59,872 nucleotides of DNA. Source: Mycobacterium kyorinense. GTDB taxonomy: Bacteria; Actinomycetota; Actinomycetes; Mycobacteriales; Mycobacteriaceae. The notes beneath the pieces were generated by a model. It was not told the origin of the DNA. It searched no databases and saw only the letters and a program-made list of their open reading frames with translations. The stretch spans positions 1 to 59,872 of the forward strand of contig NZ_LQPE01000161.1 in the NCBI RefSeq assembly GCF_002101735.1. The letters run 5' to 3'. Shown here one piece after another: positions 42,932 through 52,359 of the stretch (its first letter is position 1; each line of letters begins with the position of its first letter). Made by a program: the position numbers and the translations under genes.

Positions 42932-43948
42932 CTATTGCGCGGGGCCGAGCGGGGCGCTGCCCGTGCCTGCCGCCGCCGGCGCGACAGCTCGTGCGTCCGG
43001 GCACCGCTCGAGGTCGGCGGCCGGGATCGCTACGTCTTCGCCGCCCGTCATCGTCGCGGCCTCGCCGCGGGCCAGCGCGACCGTCGCGACGACCACCACG
43101 ACCACCGATGCCGCCAGGGCCAGCATCTCGGGGCCGTCGGCGTCGAGCGTCTCGCCGAGCAGCGTGACCCCCAGCACCGAGGCCACCACCGGCTCGGCCA
43201 CCGTCATCGTCGGCAGCGAAGCGGTCAAGGCGCTGGCCCGAAACGACGACTGCTGAAACACCGTGCCGATCAGCGCGACCGCGATCCAGGCGTAGAGCTC
43301 CGGCGCACGCAGCAGGGCCCCGGCGCCGTGCGGCAGGACGTCGACGACGCCCTTGGTCAGCACCGCGAACAGCGCCCACGACGAGGCCGACACCACCGCC
43401 AGCAGCGCCGCGGCGACGGCTCCTGTGCAGATCCGCGCCGCGACCACACACAGCACCAGCGCAGGGCCCAGCACCGCGGCCGCCACCGCCCAGCTCTCCA
43501 ACGAGGCCCGCTGGTAGCCCGCGGCCGGATCGCCGACGCTCACGAAGACGGCGACGGCGCCGGCCAGCAGCACAGCCCACATCCACTCCCGCCGGGTCAC
43601 CGGTTGACCGGTCAGCCGCGCGCTGATCGGCAGCGCGAACAGCAGCGCCGTCACCTGCAGCGCCTGCACCAGCACCACCGACCCCAGGGCCAGCGCCACG
43701 GCCTGCAGACCGAAACTGGCCGCCGCCGCCACGCCGCCCACCCACCACCGGGTGTCGCGCAACAATATGCGGAACAACTCGAAGTGGCCGACCGGCTCGT
43801 CGGTGATCTCCTGCGCCGAGCGCTGGCGGACCACGTCCCCGATGCCGGAAATCAACGCTGCGACCAGCGCAAGCACCGCCGCGATATCGACGTACGTGAT
43901 GGGTGGACCCCCTCGCGGTATGCGGCCTGGTGTTGTTTCCAGTGTCAC
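42932..43948 (-). CDS. DMT-type membrane transporter, copy 2
   Basis: About 338 residues if it starts at the GTG at 43948; the frame stays open to a TTG at 44023. The same core as copy 1 is present (DVVRQRSAQEITDEPVGHFE, LFAVLTKGVVDVLP, QSSFRASALTASLPTMTVAE). The best ribosome site (GAGGGGG) precedes an ATC codon of the sequence PPITYVDIAAVLALVAAL, where the other copies have their start, so the true start is uncertain. A C-terminal soluble tail of about 35 residues is unique to this copy. Confidence 0.78.
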   Translation of the reverse strand: MTLETTPGRIPRGGPPITYVDIAAVLALVAALISGIGDVVRQRSAQEITDEPVGHFELFRILLRDTRWWVGGVAAAASFGLQAVALALGSVVLVQALQVTALLFALPISARLTGQPVTRREWMWAVLLAGAVAVFVSVGDPAAGYQRASLESWAVAAAVLGPALVLCVVAARICTGAVAAALLAVVSASSWALFAVLTKGVVDVLPHGAGALLRAPELYAWIAVALIGTVFQQSSFRASALTASLPTMTVAEPVVASVLGVTLLGETLDADGPEMLALAASVVVVVVATVALARGEAATMTGGEDVAIPAADLERCPDARAVAPAAAGTGSAPLGPAQ

Positions 43949-44023
43949 AAAAGTCGCTGGCACTGGCCGGTATTCGCGGCCCGGGCGTGTCGCATCAACG
44001 AATTCCGTTGTGCGCCTTGACAA

Positions 44024-44893
44024 CTAGGCGGGCTGTGGCGCGGTGGCGGTAGCCTCGCTGTAGGCGAGCGCGACCGTGGCCGCGGCCATCACCGCCACCG
44101 CTGCCGCCAGGGCGACGAACCCGGCCCTGCCGGTGTGCAGCGTCTCGCCGAGCACGACGACCCCGAGCACCGCCCCGACGACCGGCTCGGTGACCGTCAT
44201 CGTGGGCAGCGACGCCGTCAGTGCGCCCGCCCGGAACGCGGACTGCTGCCAGCTGGTGCCGGCCAACGCGACCAGCGCCCAGGCGTAGAGCTCCGGGGTC
44301 CGCAGCAGCTCGCCGACCCCGTGCGGAATCTGGCCGACGACGCCCTTAGTGAGCACCGCGAACAGGCCCCACAGCGAACCCGACACCACCGCGAGCAGGA
44401 CCGCCGCCACCCGGCCGCCGAGCATCCGTGCGCCGATCACGCAGGCCACCACCGCCGGCCCCATCACGGCGGCGACCCAGACCCATGTCTCCCAGGACGC
44501 CCGCGACTGCCCCGCCTGCGGGTTGCCGACCGTGACGATCACCGCCACCGCAGCCGCCAGCAACACCGCCCACACCCACTCCCAGCGGGTGACCGCACGG
44601 CCGGACAGTCGCGCGCTGACCAGCAGCGCGAACAGCAGGGAGCTGACCAGCAGCGCCTGCACCAACAGCACCGAACCCAGACCGAGCGCCGCGGCCTGCA
44701 ATGCGAATCCGCCCGCGGACACCAGGCTGCCCAGCCACCAGCGCCGATCGCGCAGCAGCTTGGCGAACAGGCCGAGGTTGCCGACGGGCTCGTCGGTAAC
44801 CTCGTGTGCCGAACGCTGGTGAAGGACGTCGCCGATCGCGATGAACAGCGCCGCACCCAGGGCAAGCAGGCTGGCGATGTCCGCGTCTGCCAT
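44024..44893 (-). CDS. DMT-type membrane transporter, copy 3
   Basis: A 289-residue paralogue with the same motifs (DVLHQRSAHEVTDEPVGNLG, TRWEWVWAVLLAAAVAV, LFAVLTKGVVGQIP, QQSAFRAGALTASLPTMTVT). A GAGGAGA site precedes the ATG. It is the first of the three in transcription order. Three near-collinear copies next to one another indicate tandem duplication. Confidence 0.85.
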   Translation of the reverse strand: MADADIASLLALGAALFIAIGDVLHQRSAHEVTDEPVGNLGLFAKLLRDRRWWLGSLVSAGGFALQAAALGLGSVLLVQALLVSSLLFALLVSARLSGRAVTRWEWVWAVLLAAAVAVIVTVGNPQAGQSRASWETWVWVAAVMGPAVVACVIGARMLGGRVAAVLLAVVSGSLWGLFAVLTKGVVGQIPHGVGELLRTPELYAWALVALAGTSWQQSAFRAGALTASLPTMTVTEPVVGAVLGVVVLGETLHTGRAGFVALAAAVAVMAAATVALAYSEATATAPQPA

Positions 44894-44982
44894 GGGTATC
44901 TCCTCGTCGGTAGCCGGTCACCGGTGGCGGGTACAAACCCACTGTCACATGACGTCGTAGCCAGGGTTGGCAACAAAAAGGT

Positions 44983-45020
44983 GGCGGCATGCCGCCCGCC
45001 AAGCTGCTTCAATACTGAAG
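44983..45020. promoter_or_regulatory. Palindromes in the divergent DMT/DUF349 promoter region
   Basis: The 225-base divergent gap holds the perfect 14-base palindrome GGCGGCATGCCGCC (44983-44996) and CTTCA-ATAC-TGAAG (45007-45020). They lie about 100 bases from each start codon. They may be an operator or a leader hairpin. Confidence 0.4.
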
Positions 45021-45118
45021 GGGACCCTCGGGATATCTCCGGGAGTTATGGCAGGCGGCGCCGCGATGCGCGGCAGGTGCGCGGGATGAACCCGCGCGAA
45101 GGGTAGGTGACGGTGTAG

Positions 45119-46435
45119 ATGGCTGACGAGCCCCGCAGCAACGAATCCAGGCCGGTGCCCCGGCCCGGGCCGCGTCCCGGCCCTCGGCCCACCCCCAGAC
45201 CGTCCCCCCACCCCGTGATAGCGCCGCTGGCCACCGATCCGCACCGGTTCGGCCGCGTCGACCCCGACGGCACCGTGTGGCTGATCAGCGCCTCCGGTGA
45301 ACGAGTGATCGGTTCCTGGCAGGCCGGCGACCCCGAAGCCGCGTTCGCCCACTTCGGCCGGCGATTCGACGATCTGAGCACCGAAGTCGCATTGATGGAG
45401 GAGCGGCTGGCGTCGGGCACCGGCGACGCCCGCAAGATCAAGGCCAACGCCGCGGCGCTGGCCGAGACCTTGCCGACGGCGAGCGTGCTCGGAGACGTCG
45501 ACGCGCTGGCCGCCCGGCTGGCCGCCATCGCCGACCACGCCGACGCGGTGGCCGCCGCGGAGCGCGCCCGGCGTGAGGAGCACCGCGCCGCCCAGACCGC
45601 CCGCAAGGAGGCGTTGGCCGCCGAAGCCGAGGAACTGGCCGCCAACTCGACGCAGTGGAAAGCCGCCGGCGATCGGCTGCGCGCGATTCTCGACGAGTGG
45701 AAGACAATCGGCGGGCTGGACCGCAAAACCGACGACGCGCTGTGGAAGCGGTACTCGGCCGCCCGGGAGATGTTCAACCGGCGCCGCGGGTCGCACTTCG
45801 CCGAGCTGGACCGGGAACGGGCCGGTGCCCGCGAGGTCAAAGAGCGGCTCTGCCGGCAGGCCGAGGAGCTGGCCGAGTCCACGGACTGGAGTGCTACCAG
45901 CGCCGAGTTCCGCAAGCTGCTCACCGAATGGAAGGCCGCGGGCAGGGCGGCCCGCGACGTCGACGACACGCTGTGGCACCGCTTCAAGGCCGCCCAGGAC
46001 ACGTTCTTCAAGGCGCGTAACGCCGCGACGGCCGAACGCGACGCCGAGCTGCGGGCCAACGCCGCCGCCAAGGAGGCGTTGCTGGCCGAGGCGGAAAAGA
46101 TCGACACCAGCAATCTCGAGGCCGCCAGGACGGCCCTGCGGACGATCGCCGAGAAGTGGGACGCGATCGGCAAGGTGCCGCGGGAGCGCTCTGCCGAATT
46201 GGAGCGGCGGCTGCGCGCCGTCGAGAAGAAGGTGCGCGAGGCCGGCGAGTCGGACTGGGCCGACCCGCAGGCGCAGGCCCGCGCCGAGCAGTTCAAAGCT
46301 CGTGCCGAGCAGTTCGAACGCCAGGCCGCCAAAGCCCAAGCCGCCGGGCGCGAGAAAGAGGCCGAGGAGGCCAAGGCCAACGCCGAGCAGTGGCGGCAGT
46401 GGGCCGACGCGGCGGCCGAGGCGCTGAAGTCCTAA
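45119..46435 (+). CDS. DUF349 helical repeat protein
   Basis: A 438-residue protein equivalent to Rv2731. The N-terminus is proline-rich and basic (RPVPRPGPRPGPRPTPRPSP), followed by a small beta domain (HRFGRVDPDGTVWLISASGE) and then helical DUF349 repeats with regular W residues (WKAAGDRLRAILDEWKTIGG, WSATSAEFRKLLTEWKAAGR, EKWDAIGKVPRERSAELERR). DUF349 proteins are predicted nucleic acid- or ribosome-associated coiled proteins. A GGGTAGGTGA site precedes the ATG. Function is not established. Confidence 0.87.
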   Translation: MADEPRSNESRPVPRPGPRPGPRPTPRPSPHPVIAPLATDPHRFGRVDPDGTVWLISASGERVIGSWQAGDPEAAFAHFGRRFDDLSTEVALMEERLASGTGDARKIKANAAALAETLPTASVLGDVDALAARLAAIADHADAVAAAERARREEHRAAQTARKEALAAEAEELAANSTQWKAAGDRLRAILDEWKTIGGLDRKTDDALWKRYSAAREMFNRRRGSHFAELDRERAGAREVKERLCRQAEELAESTDWSATSAEFRKLLTEWKAAGRAARDVDDTLWHRFKAAQDTFFKARNAATAERDAELRANAAAKEALLAEAEKIDTSNLEAARTALRTIAEKWDAIGKVPRERSAELERRLRAVEKKVREAGESDWADPQAQARAEQFKARAEQFERQAAKAQAAGREKEAEEAKANAEQWRQWADAAAEALKS

Positions 46436-46442
46436 CGGCGAG

Positions 46443-47033
46443 CTACTGCTCGTCCCCTGGCTTCTCGTCGTCGTCGAGGGTTTCCAGCAGCGTGCGGGAC
46501 TGCTTTTGCGCGGCGGCGCGGCGGCGCTGCTCCTCGGCGGCCAGTTGCACGATCGTGCGCGACCAAACCACCCGGGTCCAGTGAAAAGTCAACGCCATCA
46601 CGGTGATCCACGCCACGATCAGCCCGATGCCCGGGCCGGGGTGCCCCGCGGCCACCGTCTGCCGTGACCACACCGCCAGCAGGCCGACACCGCTGGCCAG
46701 CGCCGAGCCGGCCAGCGCCACCCAGGCCAGCGCCCAGCGGCGGGTCAGCAGCGCCAGCATCGAAAATCCGACACCGAATACCAGTGCGAGCCAGGCGAAC
46801 ACCCGCGACGGCAGTGCCACCGCGGCGTCGGCGGACCCGTGACTGCCGAACAGCACGTCCCAGCCGCGCACGTCGCCGGTGTGCGGCAAGATGAACGACG
46901 CCAGCAGCACGAACACCAGGATCGAGACCACCAAAGCCCTTGCGCCGGGCTCGATTTCGCGTGCGATGCGGCGTTCGGCCGCCTCGATGTCGTCACGGAA
47001 GGCGTCGAAGTCGCCGTCGTTTTTGGCGTTCAT
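46443..47033 (-). CDS. Conserved four-helix membrane protein
   Basis: A 196-residue protein equivalent to Rv2732c. A charged N-terminus (DDIEAAERRIAREIEPG) leads to four membrane helices (ALVVSILVFVLLASFILP, FAWLALVFGVGFSMLALL, and others), then a charged C-terminus with a coiled-coil look (AAEEQRRRAAAQKQSR). Function unknown. ATG at 47033 overlaps the miaB stop codon (ATGA), so it is translationally coupled to miaB. Confidence 0.85.
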   Translation of the reverse strand: MNAKNDGDFDAFRDDIEAAERRIAREIEPGARALVVSILVFVLLASFILPHTGDVRGWDVLFGSHGSADAAVALPSRVFAWLALVFGVGFSMLALLTRRWALAWVALAGSALASGVGLLAVWSRQTVAAGHPGPGIGLIVAWITVMALTFHWTRVVWSRTIVQLAAEEQRRRAAAQKQSRTLLETLDDDEKPGDEQ

Positions 47034-48481
47034 CGCCGCACCGCCGGCATTCCCAAACCCACTCCGCGCGGAGCGTTTTCGTGGGCGTCGCCGGCGCGGG
47101 TGCGGCGGTGGGTGACGAGCTGGCCGTCGGCGATCAGGTGGTGCGGCGCGGCGCCGGTCACCACCGTGGTGACGACGTCGCCGGGACGCACCTCGTTGGC
47201 GCCGGGCGCGAAGTGCACCAGCCGACCGTCGCGGGCACGTCCGCTCATCCGCGCGGTGCGCTCGTCCTTGCGGCCTTCCCCGGTGGCGACCAGCAGCTCG
47301 ACGGTGCGCCCGATCTGCGCGCGGTTCTCCTCGAGCGAGATCTGCTCCTGCAGTGTGACCAGCCGTTCGTAGCGCTGCTGCACCACCTGTTTCGGCAGTT
47401 GTCCGTCGAGCTCGGCGGCCGGGGTGCCGGGGCGCTTGGAGTACTGGAAGGTGAACGCGGCGGAGAACCGGGCCCGCCGCACCACGTCGAGCGTGGCCGC
47501 GAAGTCCTCCTCGGTTTCCCCGGGGAAGCCGACGATCAGGTCGGTGGTGATCGCGGCGTGCGGCATGGCCGCCCGGACCCGGTCGATGATGCCGAGGTAG
47601 CGCTCGGCGCGATACGACCGTCGCATGGCCCGCAGGATGCGGTCCGAGCCGGACTGCAGCGGCATGTGCAGGGCCGGGCAGACGTTCGGGGTCTCGGCCA
47701 TCGCCTCGATGACGTCGTCGGTGAACTCGGCGGGATGCGGTGAGGTGAACCGGACCCGCTCCAGGCCGTCGACGCGGCCGCACTCGCGCAGCAGTTCGGC
47801 GAAAGCGCCGCGGTTGCGCGGCAGGGCCGGGTCGGCGAACGAGACGCCGTAGGCGTTGACGTTCTGGCCCAGCAGCGTGATTTCCAGCACGCCGTCGGCG
47901 ACCAGGGATCGGATTTCGGCCAGGATGTCGGCCGGGCTGCGGTCGACCTCCTTGCCGCGCAGCGACGGCACGATGCAGAACGTGCAGCTGTTGTTGCAGC
48001 CGACCGAGATGGAAACCCAAGCGGCGTAAGCGGATTCGCGGGCGGTGGGTAGGTTCGACGGGAACTCCTGCAGCGCCTCGGCGATCTCCACCTGCGCCGC
48101 CCGGTTGTGCCGGGCCCGGTCCAGCAGCGTGGGCAGCGACCCGATGTTGTGGGTGCCGAAGACGACGTCGACCCAGGGCGCCTTGCGCAGCACGGTGTCG
48201 CGGTCCTTTTGCGCCAGGCAGCCGCCGACGGCGATCTGCATGTCCGGGTTGGTCCGCTTGCGCGGCGCCAGGTGGCTGAGGTTGCCGTAGAGCTTGTTGT
48301 CGGCGTTCTCACGCACGGCGCAGGTGTTGAAGACGACGACGTCGGCGTCGGCGCCGTCGGGCGCCCGGTGGTAGCCGGCCGCCTCCAGCAACCCGGCCAA
48401 CCGCTCGGAATCGTGCACGTTCATCTGGCAGCCGTAGGTGCGGACCTGGTAGGTCCGGCCCGCTAGCGCCGTCGAAGTCAC
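47030..48481 (-). CDS. miaB: tRNA-2-methylthio-N6-dimethylallyladenosine synthase MiaB
   Basis: A 483-residue radical SAM methylthiotransferase equivalent to Rv2733c. The N-terminal iron-sulfur domain has cysteines in TYGCQMNVHDSE, VVFNTCAVRE and VGGCLAQ. The radical SAM cluster is VGCNNSCTFCIVPSLRG. A TRAM domain ends the protein. It adds methylthio to the i6A37 made by MiaA. Start GTG at 48481. The promoter must lie within the 36 bases shared with the divergent ABC transporter gene. Confidence 0.95.
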   Translation of the reverse strand: MTSTALAGRTYQVRTYGCQMNVHDSERLAGLLEAAGYHRAPDGADADVVVFNTCAVRENADNKLYGNLSHLAPRKRTNPDMQIAVGGCLAQKDRDTVLRKAPWVDVVFGTHNIGSLPTLLDRARHNRAAQVEIAEALQEFPSNLPTARESAYAAWVSISVGCNNSCTFCIVPSLRGKEVDRSPADILAEIRSLVADGVLEITLLGQNVNAYGVSFADPALPRNRGAFAELLRECGRVDGLERVRFTSPHPAEFTDDVIEAMAETPNVCPALHMPLQSGSDRILRAMRRSYRAERYLGIIDRVRAAMPHAAITTDLIVGFPGETEEDFAATLDVVRRARFSAAFTFQYSKRPGTPAAELDGQLPKQVVQQRYERLVTLQEQISLEENRAQIGRTVELLVATGEGRKDERTARMSGRARDGRLVHFAPGANEVRPGDVVTTVVTGAAPHHLIADGQLVTHRRTRAGDAHENAPRGVGLGMPAVRR

Positions 48482-48517
48482 GGGGCCATGGTACGGCGAC
48501 CAGTAAGGTCACAGCGC

Positions 48518-49264
<747 letters not shown>

Positions 49265-49273
49265 AAGGTCACC

Positions 49274-50059
49274 ATGCTGCGGCTTGTCGTCATCGCACTC
49301 GCGGTGGTGGCGCTGGCCGCGGGGTGCGGCGGGCAGGGCGGCAAGCTCGTGGTCGGGGTGAAGTTCGACCAACCCGGGCTGGGACTGAAGAAGCCCGACG
49401 GAACGATGAGCGGATTCGACGTCGACGTGGCGCGCTACGTCGCCCGGCAGCTCGGCTACTCGGCGGACGACATCGTGTGGGTCGAGGCGCCGGCGGGGCA
49501 ACGCGAGATGCTGATCCGCAATGGGCAAGTCGACTACATCGTCGCGAACTATTCGATCACCGATGCGCGCAAGAAAAAGGTCGGTTTCGCCGGGCCGTAT
49601 CTGATCGCCGGGCAGAGCTTGTTGGTGCGTGCCGGCGAGACCGGGATCACCGGTCCACAGTCGTTGCAGCACAACAAGAAGCTGTGCTCGGTCGCGGGCT
49701 CCACGGCGGCGCAGTTGATCAAAGACCGCTACCCCGGTGTGCAGTTGCAGCGCTACGACACCTACTCCGCCTGCGTCGAAGCGCTCAAAAACGGTGCAGT
49801 GGACGCCGTTAGCACCGACGACGTGATCTTGGCCGGCTATGCCGCACAGAGCCCCGGCGCCTTCAAGCTGGTCGGGAAGCCGTTCTCCACCGAGAAGTAC
49901 GGAATCGGATTGAAGAAGGACAACACGCCGCTGCGCAACAAGGTCGACGACGCGATCGAGAAGATGGAGCGCGACGGGTCGTGGAAAATGTTCTTCGAGA
50001 AGAACTTTGGGGCGTCGGGTCTTGCGGTGCCGAAACCACCGGTGGTCGATCGGTATTGA
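49274..50059 (+). CDS. gluB: Amino-acid ABC transporter substrate-binding lipoprotein
   Basis: A 261-residue periplasmic binding protein of the glutamate/glutamine class, lipid-anchored through the lipobox LAAGC after MLRLVVIALAVVAL. Family features: GFDVDVARYVARQLG, NGQVDYIVANYSITDARKKK, GPYLIAGQSLLVR, and VAGSTAAQLI. It lies nine bases after gluA and delivers substrate to the two permeases downstream. Confidence 0.9.
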   Translation: MLRLVVIALAVVALAAGCGGQGGKLVVGVKFDQPGLGLKKPDGTMSGFDVDVARYVARQLGYSADDIVWVEAPAGQREMLIRNGQVDYIVANYSITDARKKKVGFAGPYLIAGQSLLVRAGETGITGPQSLQHNKKLCSVAGSTAAQLIKDRYPGVQLQRYDTYSACVEALKNGAVDAVSTDDVILAGYAAQSPGAFKLVGKPFSTEKYGIGLKKDNTPLRNKVDDAIEKMERDGSWKMFFEKNFGASGLAVPKPPVVDRY

Positions 50060-50061
50060 CC

Positions 50062-50736
50062 ATGTTCAACGAGTATCGCGAGCAGATCTTCTCGGCGTTC
50101 GGGGTCACCGTGGAATTGAGTGTGCTGTCGGCCGTCGGCGCACTGATACTGGGGACCGCGCTGGCGGCCATGCGGCTGGCACCGGTACCTGTGCTGAACT
50201 GGATCGGCGCCGGCTACGTCAACCTGGTCCGCAACACGCCGCTGACGCTGATCATCCTGTTCTGCTCGTTCGGGCTGTCCCAGACGCTGGGTGTGACGCT
50301 GGCCGATTCGGCGTCGCCAACCTCGATCGACGACAGCGATTTCCGGCTGGCGGTGCTCGGATTCACCGTCTACACCGCATCATTCGTGTGCGAGTCGGTG
50401 CGTTCCGGCGTCAACACCGTCCCGGTGGGACAGGCGGAGGCGGCGCGGTCGCTGGGGTTGACGTTCGGCCAGAACCTACGACTCATTCTGCTGCCGCAGG
50501 CTTTTCGCGCGGTCATCGTTCCGCTGGGGTCGGTGCTGATCGCGTTGACGAAGAACACGACGATCGCTTCGGCGATCGGTGTGGGCGAGGCGGCGCTGCT
50601 GATGAAATCGATGATCGAGAACACCGCCGCGCTGATCGAGGTGGGCGCCATCTTCGCGGTCGGATTCCTCGTCCTGACACTGCCACTCGGCCTGCTATTC
50701 GGTTGGCTGGGCAAACGCTGGGAGGTGGCGCGGTGA
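50062..50736 (+). CDS. gluC: Amino-acid ABC transporter permease 1
   Basis: A 224-residue HisM-type permease with five membrane helices. The EAA-type loop is SVRSGVNTVPVGQAEAARSL followed by GLTFGQNLRLILLPQAFR. It starts two bases after gluB and overlaps gluD by four bases. Confidence 0.9.
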   Translation: MFNEYREQIFSAFGVTVELSVLSAVGALILGTALAAMRLAPVPVLNWIGAGYVNLVRNTPLTLIILFCSFGLSQTLGVTLADSASPTSIDDSDFRLAVLGFTVYTASFVCESVRSGVNTVPVGQAEAARSLGLTFGQNLRLILLPQAFRAVIVPLGSVLIALTKNTTIASAIGVGEAALLMKSMIENTAALIEVGAIFAVGFLVLTLPLGLLFGWLGKRWEVAR

Positions 50737-51620
50737 CGGGCGCGTCGGTGTTGTTCGACGCGCCGGGCCCGCGTGGACTGCGCCGCAACCGGGTGCTGTC
50801 GGTGGCCACCGTTGTGGTTGCGGCGTTGCTGCTTTGGGCGCTGTATTGCCGGCTGGAGGCCAAGGGACAGTTCGAGACGGCGAAGTGGTCGCCGTTTCTC
50901 ACCGCGAACCTGTGGAAAACCTATGTGCTGCCCGGGGTTCGGGGCACGCTGACGGCGGCGGCATGGTCGATGGTGCTGGCAACAGGTCTGGGCGCGGTGC
51001 TCGGTGTGGGCCGGTTGTCGACGGTCGCGGCGATCCGGTGGCCGTGCGCGGTCGTGGTGGAGTTCTTCCGCGCAATCCCGGTGCTGATCCTGATGATCTT
51101 CGCCTACTTTTGCTACGCGGCTTACGACGTCGTTCCGGGCCGGCAGCTGGCGTTGGCCGGTGTGGTGACCGGGCTGACGCTGTACAACGGCGCGGTGATC
51201 GCCGAAATCGTGCGCGCCGGCGTGAATACGCTGCCGCGCGGCCAGTCGGAGGCCGCGGCAGCGCTCGGGTTGCGCTGGACCCAGACCATGCGCCTGGTCC
51301 TACTCCCCCAGGCCATTACCGCGATGCTGCCGGTGCTGGTGTCACAACTAGTGGTAGTGCTCAAAGACACCGCGATCGGGTATCAGATCACGTTCGTCGA
51401 AATGGTGCGCCAGGGCACCGTTGTCGGCTCGCAGTACGGCAATTTCCTTCCGGCACTGGTGGTTATCGCCGCGCTGATGATCGCGGTGAACATGGCGCTG
51501 TCGGGCGTCGCATTCGGCATCGAACAGCGTCTGCGGCGCACCCGCCGTCCGCCGCTGGAGGCCGCAACGATCGAACCGGAGGGCACGCCCGGCGCCCCAG
51601 TGGTGCAGGCGGCAGGCTAG
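50733..51620 (+). CDS. gluD: Amino-acid ABC transporter permease 2
   Basis: A 295-residue HisM-type permease paired with gluC. The EAA loop is VRAGVNTLPRGQSEAAAALG, then LRWTQTMRLVLLPQAITA. An N-terminal extra helix and a soluble C-terminal tail (LRRTRRPPLEAATIEPEGTP) make it longer than gluC. GTG start overlapping the gluC stop (GTGA). Confidence 0.9.
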   Translation: MTGASVLFDAPGPRGLRRNRVLSVATVVVAALLLWALYCRLEAKGQFETAKWSPFLTANLWKTYVLPGVRGTLTAAAWSMVLATGLGAVLGVGRLSTVAAIRWPCAVVVEFFRAIPVLILMIFAYFCYAAYDVVPGRQLALAGVVTGLTLYNGAVIAEIVRAGVNTLPRGQSEAAAALGLRWTQTMRLVLLPQAITAMLPVLVSQLVVVLKDTAIGYQITFVEMVRQGTVVGSQYGNFLPALVVIAALMIAVNMALSGVAFGIEQRLRRTRRPPLEAATIEPEGTPGAPVVQAAG

Positions 51621-51640
51621 ACACGTCGGCCAGAAGGCCG

Positions 51641-52057
51641 CTACCCTCCGGCGCTCACGACGCGCTGCGCTCGGATATCGGGAAAGTGGCGCTCCGCGAG
51701 TTCGTAGTCGGCGTCGTCGTGAAGGACAACTAAGCCGTTCGCCGCCGCGGTGGCGCAGATCAGCAGATCGACGACCGACAGGGCGCGCACCGCACCCGCC
51801 CCTGCAAGCCGTCGCTGCGCCGAATCGATCCACCGCCACACAGATTTCGGCACGGGCACATCGGGGTACACATCACGAAACATCTCGCCCATTTGATCGA
51901 ACTCGTCCGCATTCCGCGCCGATCGACGAAACTCGGCACGTTGTGGCTCGCATGATCCGACGGCTCCTCTGCGAAGAGACAAGCTCCACGCCTCGGTGAG
52001 TTCTGGCTGCCGTTGGAGTCGCCACACCGCGGAGGAATCCACCAGGAAGTGGATCAA
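51641..52057 (-). CDS. VapC-type PIN-domain toxin ribonuclease
   Basis: A 138-residue PIN-domain protein, the likely endoribonuclease toxin of a type II toxin-antitoxin pair. Acidic active-site residues: Asp in FLVDSSAVWRL, Glu in SCEPQRAEF, Asp in LSVVDLLICATAAA and the DDADYE cluster near the end. Four-base overlap with the antitoxin gene. Targets of VapC toxins are usually tRNA or 23S rRNA; this one is unassigned. It is convergent with gluD. Confidence 0.87.
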   Translation of the reverse strand: MIHFLVDSSAVWRLQRQPELTEAWSLSLRRGAVGSCEPQRAEFRRSARNADEFDQMGEMFRDVYPDVPVPKSVWRWIDSAQRRLAGAGAVRALSVVDLLICATAAANGLVVLHDDADYELAERHFPDIRAQRVVSAGG

Positions 52058-52275
52058 GGCCCGACGGCCTTCTCGTCGGCGCGCGCCGCGAGCCAGCCCT
52101 CGTAGTCCCAGCTCTTTGCATGTTCGCGCGACCGAGCGAGCGCATTGATGCGCCGGAATTGCTCGACGTAATCGCGCAAGGCGAGATTCACGGCTTCCTT
52201 CTTGGTGTGCACGCCCGCGATGCGCATAACTTCCGCTAGCGCCTCGTCATCGAGGTCGATCTGCGTCACCGACAC
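52054..52275 (-). CDS. VapB-type antitoxin
   Basis: A 73-residue antitoxin. The N-terminus is a ribbon-helix-helix-like DNA-binding part (VTQIDLDDEALAEVMRIAGV, HTKKEAVNLALRDYVEQFRR); the C-terminus (AKSWDYEGWLAARADEK) should wrap the toxin. It is upstream of, and overlaps, vapC. An inverted repeat just upstream may be its operator. Confidence 0.87.
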   Translation of the reverse strand: MSVTQIDLDDEALAEVMRIAGVHTKKEAVNLALRDYVEQFRRINALARSREHAKSWDYEGWLAARADEKAVGP

Positions 52276-52284
52276 TCCAGCCTC

Positions 52285-52327
52285 CCATGTTGGTGATGTA
52301 TGCCTGAAGTATATGTAAGCAACATGG
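52285..52327. promoter_or_regulatory. Inverted repeat upstream of vapBC
   Basis: CCATGTTG (52285-52292) is perfectly inverted at 52320-52327 with 27 bases between. It sits 10 to 52 bases before the vapB start codon. VapBC complexes usually bind such paired half-sites to autorepress. Confidence 0.4.
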
Positions 52328-52359
52328 AGACTGGAACCGAACCTCGGCCCGCGTGGACG

